Shown piece by piece: positions 24,501 through 36,232 of a DNA stretch of 64,000 nucleotides. Every line of letters begins with the position of its first letter. Positions within the stretch are counted from its first letter, which is position 1. Origin of the DNA: Chamaecrista fasciculata (taxonomy: Eukaryota > Streptophyta > Magnoliopsida > Fabales > Fabaceae). The stretch spans positions 135,537-199,536 of the forward strand of contig QANZ01038708.1 of NCBI GenBank assembly GCA_003254925.1, written 5' to 3'. The notes under the pieces are model-generated. The model saw nothing but the letters and a program-made list of their open reading frames with translations, had not been told where the DNA came from and did not search any database. The translations under genes were made by a program, and so were the position numbers.

Positions 24501-24616
24501 ATATGTCCTATGAAGCATGAATATTGACACAAATACCAGTCACAATATAGACATAGATACATGGACACATTAAATTATTAAAATTATATAACATATCATG
24601 ACATATATTTATATAG

Positions 24617-25121
24617 GAAAAAGACCCTTTTGTGCCCCTAACGTTTGCGGTCATTTTCAGTTATGCTCTTAACGTTTCATTTGTGTCAGTTATGCCCCCA
24701 ATGTGAAATGTTAGTTTCAATTATACCCCCAACTTTGACTCAATGCTGATGTGTTAATTTTTTTGCTCATTTGTCATTTTTTTTGAATTGTACAAGTGGC
24801 AGATGACTGGATAAATGAAACATCTCTGATTTATTTTTTATCCATCTTGTTATTTTTTTTTTGAATTGTACAATTGCTTTGCTCTTAGCTTGCGTAGATG
24901 AAGATGAAAAGATGAAGTAATTTTTTGGTTTAGTGAATGTAAATCCACGTATGAAATGCCATGGTGGATAAAAAATAAATCAAGGATGTTTTATTTATCC
25001 AGTCATCTTGTCACATGTTCAATTCATAAAAAAAAATTGACACATCAGCATTGAGTCAAAGTTGGGGTCATAATTGAAACTAACGTTTCACATTGGAGGC
25101 ACAACTGACACAAATGAAATT
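24617..25121. mobile_element. MULE-like fold-back element, right end truncated
   Basis: The left arm (CTAACGTTTGCGGTCATTTT, then CAACTTTGACTCAATGCTGATG) is inverted at 25027-25121 (CATCAGCATTGAGTCAAAGTT), but the outermost ~50 bp of the right arm is missing, so no TSD can be read. Confidence 0.65.
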
Positions 25122-25293
25122 CATAAATTTTGATAAAAAGTTAAAATATTTATTCATAATATATGTTATATGTGTCATTTTTTTTTATTATTTATCATGT
25201 TAAAATCATAAAAAAAAAATTTATATTCTAAAACTTATAAATATATATCATGAGTGTCGTATAGATATCAAACATAAATATATATCTGAAACC

Positions 25294-25734
25294 AAGGTTA
25301 TTAAGATCAAGATCTTAACAAAGATCGAAAGGATTGAAAAATAGATCGAATCGTAAAATCGGATCGAGAATCGTAAGATTCTAACAAATTTTTTATATAT
25401 AAAAAATATGTTTATGCCATCACAAATCATAATAAGAGAAGAATATTTGCTACATAATTCAAGTTTCAACAATATGATCTATTATTATTATTATTCAAAA
25501 TCAACAAGCAACAATCGTAAATTTGTCAATTTATAACAAAAAGTAGTCTAAAATGCTGCATTTTGAGCCAAAATTCGAAAAAAAATGTTCCTTGGATCGT
25601 CGTATCTTAACTAGAAAATCTCAATCCTAATAAAATCTTAACCAAATACGATATTTCATACGATCTAGGTAAGCCTTATTAAGATTTCGATCTTATACTA
25701 TCTTACGATCTGAGATCTCGATCTTAATAACCTT
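25294..25734. mobile_element. MITE with AAGGTTATTAAGATC ends
   Basis: Left AAGGTTATTAAGATC and right GATCTTAATAACCTT are exact inverted repeats, with more GATC-rich inverted words inside both ends. Flanks ATCTGAAA/ATCTCACA resemble, but do not match, an 8 bp TSD. hAT-like is my best guess. Confidence 0.6.
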
Positions 25735-26395
25735 ATCTCACACGATGACACTTACTCAAAATAAAGTGTCATTATTGAGTTTAGTCTATCATGCAAAATA
25801 AACATTACATACAATTAATAATGTGGCTCTATATAGAGCTGTGATTCATTAAAAAAATTATTATTATTTTTTATTTTTTTAATATTAAATTACCTTAAAT
25901 AAAGGAAAGTGATGCCGCATGGACATTGTATACATAGTCCTGTTAGGTTTTATTACTCATTTGATTCTCTCTCGTCACTTATTTACATTAAAAGCTGGTT
26001 TTAGTTATTTGCTATCCTTATATGCATACTTATCTGTACTTTTGATTTATAGCGGCATTGAGTGGTGACAACTCACAGTATTAATTAAGGGCCCTTTCGT
26101 ATCGCACTCAAGGAAATCCAAGTACTGTAAAGGTAACATGATAAGCTTATGATGGAAACAAAAAGTAAATCAAATCCAAAAAAATAAATTGAACTTTTAA
26201 AATCAATTTAAAATTTAAATACCTTAAAAGATCATACCAAATTAGGAGATTCTTCCCTTCTCAAAAAAAATAAAAATAATAATAGATAAATGCAAATCCA
26301 TAATAAAACAAACAGGTTTAAATAAAACCGATTCTAAATTTATTGAACAGAATATCTCAAACCATAAATACTGTTACCAAAAAATTGTGCTGTTA
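25735..26395. other. AT-rich intergenic DNA
   Basis: No gene, RNA or bounded repeat recognised. Confidence 0.55.
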
Positions 26396-26404
26396 CTTAT
26401 GTTA

Positions 26405-26804
26405 GGTCGAAGTATAAATTTGGTCCCATATCTTTTGCTGAGTTCCCAATTTGGTCCTGTATCTTTTTTTTGCACTTTTAGTCTCATATCTTTGCAAAAT
26501 ATCCTAATTTTGGTCCTATATATTTTAGTCAAGTTGCACTTTTGGTCCCATATATTTGTAAAAGGATCAACCTTTACTTGATCTTTTTATAAATATATGA
26601 GACCACTTCTACACCTGACTCAAAGATATAAAACCAATTTATGTAATTGATCTAAAGATATGAGACCAAATCTGTAACATAAAAAGGTATGGGACTAAAT
26701 TGGGAACTGACCCAAAGATATAAGACCTATAGTGCAACAAAAAAGATATAGGACCAAATTGAAAACTTAGCAAAAGATATGGGATCAAAATTTACACTTT
26801 GACC
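26405..26804. mobile_element. 400 bp fold-back MITE with 9 bp TSD
   Basis: The two halves are inverted copies (GGTCGAAGTATAAATTTGG.../...AAATTTACACTTTGACCC) with repeated TATGGGACCAAAT words. It is flanked by CTTATGTTA at 26396-26404 and 26805-26813. The 9 bp TSD points to Mutator-type mobilisation. Confidence 0.85.
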
Positions 26805-26813
26805 CTTATGTTA

Positions 26814-27204
26814 CGTCCATCCAGGCTACAGCGAGGCAGTCGGTTAATGTGTGAGTATGACGTGGCAAGCCAATCTTGAAACAAAAAAAACACGCAAACC
26901 GCGCGCCAAACTGCGAAATCCTTCCTAAATCAAAACTGCTAAGTGCTCAAACATGGAAAATCAATGAAGGATATTAATAAGAAAAATAACTGAATCAGAT
27001 TTGGATAATAAAAAGTAAAATTTCACACCATTATTTAAACCCCCAAATCTTTATGTTCTTATTTATTATCCCTCTAATTCCTCCTCGATTCTCTCACACT
27101 GCTTCTTGCTTCATAAATTCTGTCTCCTTCTTCTTCTCTTTCTCTCTCTCGTTGAATTCTCTAAGCTCCTTAATTCCTTCCTTTCGTTGAATTCAAAAGA
27201 AAAA
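26814..27204 (+). promoter_or_regulatory. promoter and 5' UTR of the UDP-glucose 4-epimerase gene
   Basis: Contains TGACGTGGC (about 26858, ACGT-core bZIP type), GCGCGCCAAA at 26901-26910 (its complement TTTGGCGC fits the E2F consensus TTTSSCGC), TATTTAAA near 27032 as a possible TATA element, and a C/T-rich leader (CTTCTTCTCTTTCTCTCTC). These are motif matches only. Confidence 0.45.
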
Positions 27205-29719
27205 ATGGTGAATTCCGAGCAAACAATTTTGGTGACTGGTGGCGCTGGCTTCATCGGCACTCACACTGTCGTTCAGCTTCTCAATGATGGTTTTAGGGTT
27301 TCAATCATCGACAATTTTGACAATTCGGTCATGGAAGCTGTTGATCGTGTACGTGAAGTCGTGGGTCCTGAACTCTCCAAGAAGCTCGAATTTACCGAGG
27401 TATGAATCAATTTTGCTTCCGAACGTACGTACACTTGGTATGAATTTTGCTTCTGAACTCTCCAATTTCGTTTTCAGGGTGATCTCAGAAATAAGGACGA
27501 CTTGGAGAAGCTGTTCTCGAAAACGAAGTGGGTGGTTTGATAACTTTTGATTTTTCTTAGGCTTTTTAATTTTTAAAAAAAATTGAGAAAACTGCATACT
27601 AAGAGATGGTGGTGTTGTTTGATTGTGAATAATGATGAAACAGATTCGATGCTGTGATTCACTTTGCTGGTCTAAAGGCTGTTGGAGAAAGTGTTGCGAA
27701 CCCTCGTCGGTATTTCAATTTTAATTTGGTTGGCACAATCAATCTCTACGAAGTTATGACGAAATATAACTGCAAAAAGGTAAGCCCATGGTTCCAGTGC
27801 TGGAAAATTAGATGAATAGAATTGTAATTTGTATGATTCTGGTCTTTAGAAGTCAATGCTTAACTATTGCATTCGGATTCTGGTTTAAACACTTTTAATG
27901 AAGTATGTCATGGTGTTAATTTTCAACTCCGATTCTGCTACATTGCTTCTATTTGCCATTTGTATATGATGATTAAGTCATAATTATTGTGTGTCCAGTC
28001 AAATTAAAGGGTGTTCAACATGCATTCCTTTGTTCTTCTCTGTTTATTTTTCATGTACAAGGTTGAAGCTTCTTTTTTTTTTTTTTTTGAACAAAAGCTT
28101 GAAGTTATACTGTATGGCCCTGTAAAATATGATTTGGCCAGTAGAATAGGTTTCTGTAGTCCTTTTTCTCTTTGCCAATCTGTGCTTTATGCCCAATGGA
28201 CGCCTAATTTGTATCACTGTGGAAAACAGATGGTTTTTTCATCATCTGCAACCGTATACGGCCAACCTGAAAAAATACCCTGTGTTGAGGATTTCGAGTT
28301 ACAGGCGATGAATCCCTATGGACGGACTAAGGTAAACCTCACTATTTACTGCAACTTTTTTTTTTTCCTTTTTCTGCTGGAAACTTTTGTTTTTTCAAAC
28401 AGAGGCTACTGTGTAAATTGACTGAGCTGGAATACCTACTTTATCTATGGTTTGTCATTGATTCCTTTGACACATCAATCTATGACAGGTTTTTCTTGAA
28501 GAAATTGCTCGAGACATTCAGAAGGCTGAGCCAGAATGGAGGATTATCTTATTGAGATACTTCAATCCAGTTGGGGCACATGAAAGTGGAAAACTAGGTG
28601 AAGATCCCAGGGGCATCCCAAATAACCTGATGCCTTACATTCAGCAAGTAGCTGTGGGGAGATTGCCTGAACTTAACGTATATGGTCATGATTATCCCAC
28701 AAAGGATGGATCTGCGGTTCGTTAAATCTTCATACATTTGTTCTTTAGACTAAATCACCTAATTAGAAAAATTCCTTAGCTGTATGATTGTATCTGATAA
28801 GCTCATGATATATTTTTGGGAGAAATAGCAATTCTTAAACCCAAGAAAAACAGCATCTATATCCATTTTAATATGTTAACCATAACTTTTGCTTATATTA
28901 ATCAGGTTCGGGACTACATCCATGTAATGGACTTGGCAGACGGGCATATTGCTGCCCTCCGAAAGCTTCTCACCACAGAGGACATAGGTGAAACATCTTT
29001 TATATACATATCAATGTGGACGAAATTGTTTATTTCTGTATGTTGTTGACAGGTTTTACAATTGAATAATAATTGTGACTAAATGTACCAAGTCCTTACT
29101 CTTTGGGCATACAGAGTTGTTTTCTTCCTTCTTTGTATTCTTAAAACTTATAGGCCAACTTGGTGTTTAGGTTGTACTGCTTATAACTTGGGGACTGGCC
29201 GTGGTACATCTGTACTTGAAATGGTTTCGGCATTTGAAAAAGCGTCTGGGAAGGTATTTTGAGTCAACCTTAAACTTGGGTATATGCATATATCACAAAT
29301 GCTGAAAGTTTGTGTTTTCTTCATTGGTTCTCTTAAATGCAGAAAATTCCAGTTAAATTGTGTCCAAGGAGGCCTGGAGATGCTACTGCTGTTTATGCAT
29401 CCACAGAGAAGGCTGAGAAAGAACTTGGTTGGAAGTAAGGACTTGTCCATTCTTTTCTTTTTAATTTAAGTCCATGTTTCATTGTTTATTAGTTTTGTTC
29501 AGCGAACACTAGCATATTATGCTTTATAGGGCTTTTGCATATTTGAGTGAAAAACACATCGTGATTGGTGAGAGTCAATGAAACATGTTTCCACCCTTTT
29601 TTTTTCTCATTTTGCAATTTGGTTCTTTCAGGGCAAAATATGGTGTGGAGGAGATGTGCAGGGACCAATGGTGTTGGGCAAGCAACAATCCGTGGGGATA
29701 TCAAGTGAAGAAGAATTAG
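27205..29719 (+). CDS. UGE: UDP-glucose 4-epimerase, complete
   Basis: Nine exons: 27205-27399, 27478-27527, 27644-27779, 28230-28331, 28489-28716, 28906-28987, 29171-29253, 29343-29434, 29632-29719. They give 351 residues, the usual length. The enzyme interconverts UDP-glucose and UDP-galactose with bound NAD in the cytosol, feeding cell-wall polysaccharide and galactolipid synthesis. It is an extended short-chain dehydrogenase: N-terminal Rossmann motif TGGAGFIG (about residues 11-18), [11 protein letters not shown], the catalytic Ser in FSSSATVYG (about 133) and the Tyr-Lys pair in NPYGRTK (Y157, K161). Typical epimerase blocks [30 protein letters not shown] and YNLGTGRG follow, and it ends WGYQVKKN. 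The start is the only ATG in frame close to the Rossmann motif. AATAAA near 29853 is a likely poly-A signal. All key residues are present. Confidence 0.97.
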
Positions 29720-29889
29720 CTTGAGAAACAAACTCTATATATTGCTTAATCTTAAGGGTTTTCAATACTATACATGTTGAATTGTTGAGAAAGTAATTTA
29801 ATGTTTTACCTTAATATCTTGAATCCCGTCTTTCAGTGTTTCACAGTCTATAAATAAAATTGTTATTTGGTGGTCTCGTCCTATTTTTC

Positions 29890-31790
29890 TTTTGGTAGTA
29901 CAAAGAGGCAAAGCCTAAAAGAAAACGAAAAACAACCCAAAGCACCTAAACCCAAGGGGCAAAGCCTAAAAAGAAAACAATAAACATCCAAAAGCATTTA
30001 AAACTAATGGTGCAAAGCCCAAAAGAATTTGGGCAAAACAAAACAAAACCACTACAAACCTAAGGGGCACATAGGTTACTAAGGAGGGAGCTTCATTCCA
30101 GTTTCCAGCAGTAGAAAGTAGAAACCCAAGTCTACTCTATATATTTTTTTGGGCCAAAAGTCCACTATATTTTAAAATTCAAGAATATATATTATTAAAT
30201 AAAAGGCAGTTATCATCGATTTTTTTTTGGCCCAAAGTTGTCATCGATTAACTCTACTCCCAAGCCTAAACAAGATAATATTTCTTGAAATATTTATTTT
30301 TTATTTCTCAAAAATTTCCTATAATAAGTGGTAGAGAACATCACATTAAACTTTTTAAAGATTTAAAGCAATTTTTTTTTTGATTTTTTATATAGACTGT
30401 ACTCACGGGCGTGTGCGTCTTTAGCTATGAAGCATGAACACTTCATTTTGAAAGTGTGTCGCCGTGTCAGACACGTGTTAGTGTCCGATACCCATACGAC
30501 GCTCATACGACACATATTCATAATTTTTAAAATATAAATTAATTTTTTATGATTTGAACATGACAGACAATAGAAATTAATGATATATATGATCATTAGA
30601 TATGATAGTTTTTAAAACTCGAGAGGATGGGAGTTTGGCAACCCAATCTAAAGGGCACATCCTCCTCAACGAATTCTTGGCAAGCCAGTCGGTTGCCATG
30701 TTTGCCTCCCTATTCACAAGTTCCAAAGAAACTTGAGGGAGAGAAGCCAACAATGAAACAATATCTGAACACAAAACTTCACATTCCCAAGGGCTGCGCA
30801 CTCTACCTTTAACACAGTCCACAAGCACTGCACAATCAGATTCCACCCAAGCAGATTGCAGCCCCAAATCCACTATCATGCCAATAGCAATCCTCAAAGC
30901 ATAAAGGCTGAAGAAGCATCAATCACCTCACATAAACCATCAACAATGCCCCCAGTCTCATTCCTCATAATTATGCCAACAGCCCCAGACATAATTTTTA
31001 TCAAAGGCTCCATCAACATTGATTTTAATACCACCCCTGGGAGGCACAACCCATCTCTTCTGTCTCTCACAGCCAATGCTACAACTAGCAATGCCATCAT
31101 CCTTCCTCAATCTTTGCTGCCAAAATTCCCAGATATGGAAATCAATCTTTGAACACACCTCTATAGCACAAATAGTGTTCAAATACAAAATCGCATCTGG
31201 CCTTCCATATCAACCAAGAAGTAAACCCAATGCAGCAAGAAATAAACTTGGCATCAGCAGAATTAGCCTTCAGTAAGCTAGACATCCAACAGTGAAAACT
31301 TTGAAAACCAATCCTATCAATCCTCAGAGTAACAAGAGATCCCAACCAGACTCTTGGACTCCAATCACAGAACAGCAAAGCATGCTCAATAGTCTCAACT
31401 TCAACACCACAAACAGGACACAAGGGAGAGGAATTGCATCTTCTTCTAAACAAAGCCTCTTTAGAAGCCAAAGTACCGGAGCAAACCCTCCATAGAAAAT
31501 TTTTGACTCTAGGAGGGCAACAACTATCCCAAACAACTCCCCAAACCTTGTCACTAGGTAATATGGAAGAACTAGCTTTATCAAGCCTCAAAGAAGAGAC
31601 AACAACAGATTTTGCAATGTAATACCCACTTTTACTGTATAAGTACCATCTTTAGTTTTGTTCCAAACTAAAGAATCCTTCTTCACAACTCTGAGCAATG
31701 GTATACACTTAATAGCCTTCAATTCCTCAGGAAGAACCTCTTTGTTTAATTTATTTGCTCTTTTCTTGGTCATCGATCTAATAACCTCTA
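29890..31790 (-). mobile_element. L1-type LINE, 5'-truncated, broken ORF2 end
   Basis: On the minus strand, reading from 31773 downwards: a linker typical of plant L1 ORF2 (DSLVWNKTKDGTYTVK), a zf-RVT domain (WDSCCPPRVKNFLWRVCSG..., CPVCGVEVETIEHALLFC, about 31510-31370) and a plant RNase H domain (GGIKINVDGAF, AWVESDCAVLVDC, VNREANMATDWLAK, about 31050-30650). The reading changes frame at least three times, so it is inactive. Reverse transcriptase and endonuclease are gone. The 3' UTR, with repeated TTTAGGCTTTGCCCC words, runs to about 29890, right beside the epimerase poly-A site, and is interrupted by another repeat at about 30390-30560. Confidence 0.85.
30390..30560. mobile_element. fragment of the CTAGGAAGCAT/CACGTGT element family
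   Basis: CTATGAAGCATGAACAC followed by GTGTCAGACACGTGTTAGTG resembles the arms of the 7438-8172 element. It is inserted in the LINE 3' region. Confidence 0.5.
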
Positions 31791-32143
31791 CTAGGTGATG
31801 AGTGATATATGAGGTCTCTACTCTCTACTCCTTTCCTTTACAAAATGGACAGCTGTACAATATTAATTACAATGACGTAGGATTCACCGAGAAAGTTCGA
31901 TATTAAAAATTCCGCCAACACACAAATTATAATGCTGCTAAGTCCAACGTTTTACAAGGAGTCAAGGAAACGTACATGCTGGAATTCATACAGAACATTT
32001 TTTTACATGTAGTGACCACTTGTCTTTTGCCTATTGAAATTAAAAAACAAAATTTAAAAAACAAATATAAAAAAGTTGGGATGAAAATAAAAATATTAAA
32101 ATTTAAAATTGTGAGGATTGGGATGAAAAAACTAAAAAGTACT

Positions 32144-32497
32144 TGTGATGAGGATAGTACGTGGCAAGTCTGTGGTCCAGGGTGAACAGGTGGCAACTGA
32201 TCCACAAGCGCGGGAGATTCTGTTACGGCGCAGTTCAAGGACTAAACGGCCCACATGGAAAGTTATGAAGAAGAGTGCATAAGTAGTGTGTGAGACGTTA
32301 GGAAGGGTGTGGAATATTTGTAGACTCTTTCTTCTCTCCCTGCATTTCTCTTCCTCTGTTTTCTTTCTCTGGTTATCTCCTTCTTGTTATTCTATATCTC
32401 TGCATAATTGTACTGACTCTATGACTCTACCTTGGTTTGATCTTCAATAATACTAGCAGAGCATTCTACTTGTGTTCATGTTATTGTGAGCATAACA
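32144..32497. mobile_element. solo LTR (fossil retrotransposon)
   Basis: 354 bp beginning TGTGATG and ending CATAACA, flanked by the exact 5 bp duplication GTACT (32139-32143, 32498-32502). No internal region. It looks like a solo LTR left by recombination, probably of the copia type. Confidence 0.75.
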
Positions 32498-32656
32498 GTA
32501 CTGTTGATGACAGGCTCCACATGTGATGCCCTTAATTAGGGTAAATTTGGATTTGCTCAAAATCAACATATGGAGAGAAAGATGAATAGTAATAGAGTCC
32601 GAACACTACAAAACACAACATATATATTCTCTCTTTATTTCTAATCACTAAGAGAA

Positions 32657-33405
32657 CTAAAAGTAAAAGTCCCTGCAACGGTAATCTAGAGGAACAGGGA
32701 CGCAAAGGGTGGATGTAGAATTAAAACTAGAAGGAAGATTTGAAGAATTAGCAGTGATTAGTGGATAGCAGTCTTCAACTGGGTGAATTGTTCCTTCGAA
32801 CTCGTCTATAAAGTAATTGTTCCTTTGTATGTAATACCCGAGAAAGAAGGTGACATCATCACCATTAATAATATGAGTTGCCACATCATCATCCACCTAC
32901 TGTTGGTCGGCCGTGAACTTAAGGCTAACACGTGTCTCCCCATGTGTTGGTGTATGAAAGGTGGAAGGTGAGTGGACGCCACGTCACGATCACGTGACTT
33001 GTACCAGAGTCGCGCGTGAAGAGCCATGTAGTGGATAGGAAGCGTGGGGTTAGGGTTTTCCACAATAAGCGTCATGTTCCATCGGCCGCTCACAAAGTAG
33101 TTGACGACGCCGTCGACGGAGTTATTGAAGTGGTTGACGGTGACTCTGACGGCGTTAGCATCGGCGATTCGGAAATTTGGGTGAAGGACTTCATCTTGTA
33201 CTAGGGACGTGGCGATAATCACAAAGAATATGAAGCCGATAAGTGAGAGAGGGAAGCTTAAAACACAACAACCAGCACACTTTTCATCACATTCACACGA
33301 TGAGTTCTGCCTCTTTGTCTTTGGAATTGGGAGAGCATCCACATGTTCTGACAATGGCAATTTTAACGACTCATCACTCTCAGAGTTACAACCTGCCACC
33401 ACCAT
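32657..33405 (-). pseudogene. NDR1/HIN1-like (LEA_2) gene, copy 1, decayed
   Basis: The minus frame from 33405 encodes an N-terminal cytosolic part (KLPLSEHVDALPIPKTKR), a Cys-rich segment, one membrane helix (SFPLSLIGFIFFVIIATSLV, about residues 50-70) and a LEA_2 domain with repeated NxT sites (SGRWNMTLIVENPNP). This is the build of NHL proteins: type II plasma-membrane proteins linked to defence. Near 32938-32943 one C is missing compared with copy 2 (CCCC versus CCCCC), shifting the frame, and CAGTAGGTG at about 32896-32904 puts a TAG where copy 2 has TAC. The original frame continues in the 32657-32896 reading (VATHIINGDD, PLITANSSNLP). Intronless, as usual for the family. Copy 2 lies at 39282-41577. 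Confidence 0.8.
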
Positions 33406-33690
33406 CTTGCTTCATTCTCAAGGAAGAATTCAAATTTTATAATGGCCAAAGTCCTATTTTGGTCCCTCTGTTATGCCCATTGTTCCAAATAGGTCCCTCA
33501 ATTATTTTTCGTTTCATATTGGTCCCTCAGTTATTCAAAACTTGTCAAAGTTGGTCCTTCTAACGTTTTTCATCCATTTTTCTGTTAAAAAAGAGGAAAA
33601 ATAAGCTTCCATCCCCCAAAAGTTTTATTTTCTTATATTGAAGTCCTTTCATTTTTATAATAGGATCAAAATGTAAAAAAGAAAAATAAA

Positions 33691-34985
33691 GGCCAAAGTC
33701 CTATTTTGGTCCTCCAATTATGCTCAGTGTTCCAAATTGGTCCTCCAGTTATTTTTCGTTCCATATTGGTCCCCCAGTTATGCAAAACTTGGCAAAGTTG
33801 GTCCCTCTAACAGTTTTAATCCATTTTTCCGTTAAAAAAAAAGACAAAATTGATTTTTAAATTCTAAAAGTTTAATTTTTTTTTTGCAAAGAGGACCTTT
33901 TTCTCTGTAATATAACCAAATTGTAAGAAAGAATAAATAATTTAGGATTTTTAGTTTATTTCATCTAAAAACTCTCTCTCTCTCTCTCCACCGGCGAAAC
34001 CTTGAAAGAAGATCGCCAGCCATGGAAGCTAACGGCGACAAATCAGAGCCCAGGGGAAGGTCGTCGACAATCTTATCGAAAACAAACGACGAATCACACT
34101 CCACCTCAATCAAAACAAGTTCCATAATCTCCACAAAGTCACAGCCCGAATCTGGTTCCATAATCCCCATTTAACGATTGGGGTTTCAATTTCGTCTTCC
34201 ATAGCTTCCAGATTTTTCTTAATTTTGGAGTAATTTAATTTAATTTTTCTTAATTGGGGGAGGACTCTGGAAATTGCCACCGAATACGAAAAAGAAAAGG
34301 CACAAAACTAGAAAGAGGAGTCGCAACGACAAAACCCCCTATTAGCTATTATATTGCATTACATCCATCTCATAATCCTATTCTCCTTCTCCTTCTCTTT
34401 CTGTTCCTCTATCTCTGTCCTAATTTAATTCCCATACGCAAAGGTTATTTCTCAATTTGTTCCTTCCAGATCCCCAACACTCTAATCTAATCTAGTCTAC
34501 ACCATAATCACTTCATAAATGCCAAACAAACATTGATTAATTTAGTTATTTGATTCAAGCTTGGACTGAAAGGGAGATTAAACGCATTACATTATATGTG
34601 TGAGATCTTCGTGCAGGATCGATGCAGAATGTTTATACCCATAAACGCTCGCATTCATTCCTCACCCATCTTAGGAGGGAGGGACGGAGTGAGAGAGAGA
34701 CATTATTTTTTTTTGTGTGAAGTAAACTAAAAATTCCAAGATATTTTTTCTTCCTTACATTTTGGTTATATAATAGAGAAAAAGGTCCTTGATATAAAAA
34801 ATTTAAACTTTTAGGAGTTAAAAATCAATTTTGTCTTTTTTAACAGAAAAATGGATGAAAACAGTTAGAGGGACCAACTTTATCAAGTTTTGCATAACTA
34901 GGGGACCAGTATGGAACGAAAAATAACTGGGGGACCAATTTGGAACACTGAGCATAACTGGAGGACCAAAATAGGACTTTGGCCA
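33691..34985. mobile_element. MULE-like element nested inside the outer Pack-MULE
   Basis: Ends GGCCAAAGTCCTATTTTGG/CCAAAATAGGACTTTGGCC with ~250 bp arms. It is flanked by a perfect 9 bp TSD AAAAATAAA (33682-33690, 34986-34994) within the outer element's left arm. The interior is GC-richer; a 69-codon minus frame (33961-34170, VFDKIVDDLPLGSDLSPL) may be captured host sequence of unknown origin. Confidence 0.85.
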
Positions 34986-35168
34986 AAAATAAATTAAGAC
35001 TTTAAGTGAATTTGCCCAAAAGTACAAAAGTTTTCTCTCTCTCACTCCCCCTCTCTCTTCACCCACGATTTCTTATCCACCACCATTTGCCCTCCTCCGC
35101 CGTCGTTCCCTTCCATCACCACCACCTCCTCCCCTCCGCCGCCGTTCCTCGAGCTCGTCGCCGGCAAG

Positions 35169-35825
35169 TTGTACCCTCAACAACCCAACGCCCCTCAACA
35201 ACCCAAACCCAAACCTTCGGTTTACCGGAAACCCGTACTCCCAGTCTCCCTTCGCGCCAAGAAGCGTCGTCGACGGTGTTGCCGGAGATCCTACTGCATC
35301 TTCTGCACCTTCATTCTCGTCCTCATTGTCGCCGTCGCGGTCACCGCCGCTTTTATCTACTTAGTCTACGAACCGCTTCTCCCAGTCTTCCACCTCGAAT
35401 CGTTCCGAGTCCCGAAGCTGAACGTCACCGTGAAGCCCGACGGCGACTACCTAGACGCTAGTACTGTGACTAGGGTTGAAATCAAGAATCCGAATAGCAA
35501 AATGGCGTGGTATTTTGGGGGGACGAGTTTTGCGATTTCGATGGATGGTGGTGGGGATTTGAATCTAGGGTTTACGACGATTCTGGGATTGACAATTAAG
35601 GCGAAGGAGGTGACTATTCTGAAGGCGGAGACGAGCTCGAGGAACGGCGGTGGAGGAACGATATTCGGCGGCGGCAGAGGGGAGGAGGTGGTGGTGATGG
35701 AAGGGAACGACGGCGGAGGAGGGCAAATGGTGGTGGAGAAGAAATCGTGGGTGAAGAGAGAGAGAGTGAGAGAGGGAGAGAGAGAAAACTTTTGTACTTT
35801 TGGGCAAATTCACTTAAAGTCTTAA
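35169..35825 (+). pseudogene. captured LEA_2 (NHL-type) fragment, still an open 218-codon frame
   Basis: The frame opens with a Pro/Gln-rich cytosolic part (YPQQPNAPQQPKPKP), a basic Cys cluster (KKRRRRCCRRSYC), one hydrophobic helix (ILVLIVAVAVTAAFIYLVY, about residues 49-68) and the start of a LEA_2 domain (LPVFHLESFRVPKLNVTV, VEIKNPNSKMAWYFGG). This matches NDR1/HIN1-like membrane proteins but diverges clearly from the two resident copies, so it came from another locus. The LEA_2 domain is cut at about residue 155. The last ~60 residues come from the transposon's right arm (GGGG and basic residues), giving a chimeric C terminus. The listed start is the frame's first codon; the first ATG in frame may differ. 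GC-rich unlike its surroundings. Confidence 0.75.
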
Positions 35826-35880
35826 TTTATTTTTCTTTTTTACATTTTGATCCTATTATAAAAATGAAAGGACTTCAATT

Positions 35881-36232
35881 ATAAAGAAAAAGAGAGAGAG
35901 AGACGAGAGAGAAAGAAAGAGAGAGAGACGAGATAGAGAGAGAGGAGGTTATTTTTTTTTTGTGTAAAATAAACTAAAACCCCCAGGTATTTCTTCTTTC
36001 TTACATTTTGGTTCTATTATAAAGAAAAAGATCCTTGATGCAAAAAATTTATACTTTTAGGAGTTAAAAATCAATTTTGTTTTTTTCTTAACGGAAAAAT
36101 TGATGGAAACTGTTAGAGGGACCAACTTTCTTAAATTTTGCATAACTGGGGGACCAATATGGTACGAAAAATAACTGGGGGACCAATTTGGAACACTGAG
36201 CATAACTGAGGGACCAAAATAGGACTTTGGCC
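35881..36232. mobile_element. right arm of a second GGCCAAAGTCC element
   Basis: GA-rich stretch, then arm sequence ending CCAAAATAGGACTTTGGCC. It matches the nested 33691-34985 subtype better than the outer element, so two elements have been joined here. It has no left partner of its own. Confidence 0.7.

Larger units (their letters stand above)
33444..35880. mobile_element. outer Pack-MULE (GGCCAAAGTCC ends), right end lost, carries a LEA_2 fragment
   Basis: The left arm 33444-33690 and 34986-35160 (split by an inner element) is inverted at about 35640-35880. The match is essentially exact for TTTATAATAGGATCAAAATG and the CT-rich and CACCACCATTTGCCC stretches. The right arm stops short near 35880, in ATTATAAAGAAAAAG, and passes into the arm of a different family member. 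Between the arms is captured host coding sequence (35165-35640). Confidence 0.75.

Noticed and set aside
32031-32120. Lys-rich 69-codon plus-strand frame as a small protein
   Set aside because: AT-rich chance frame overlapping the solo LTR edge.
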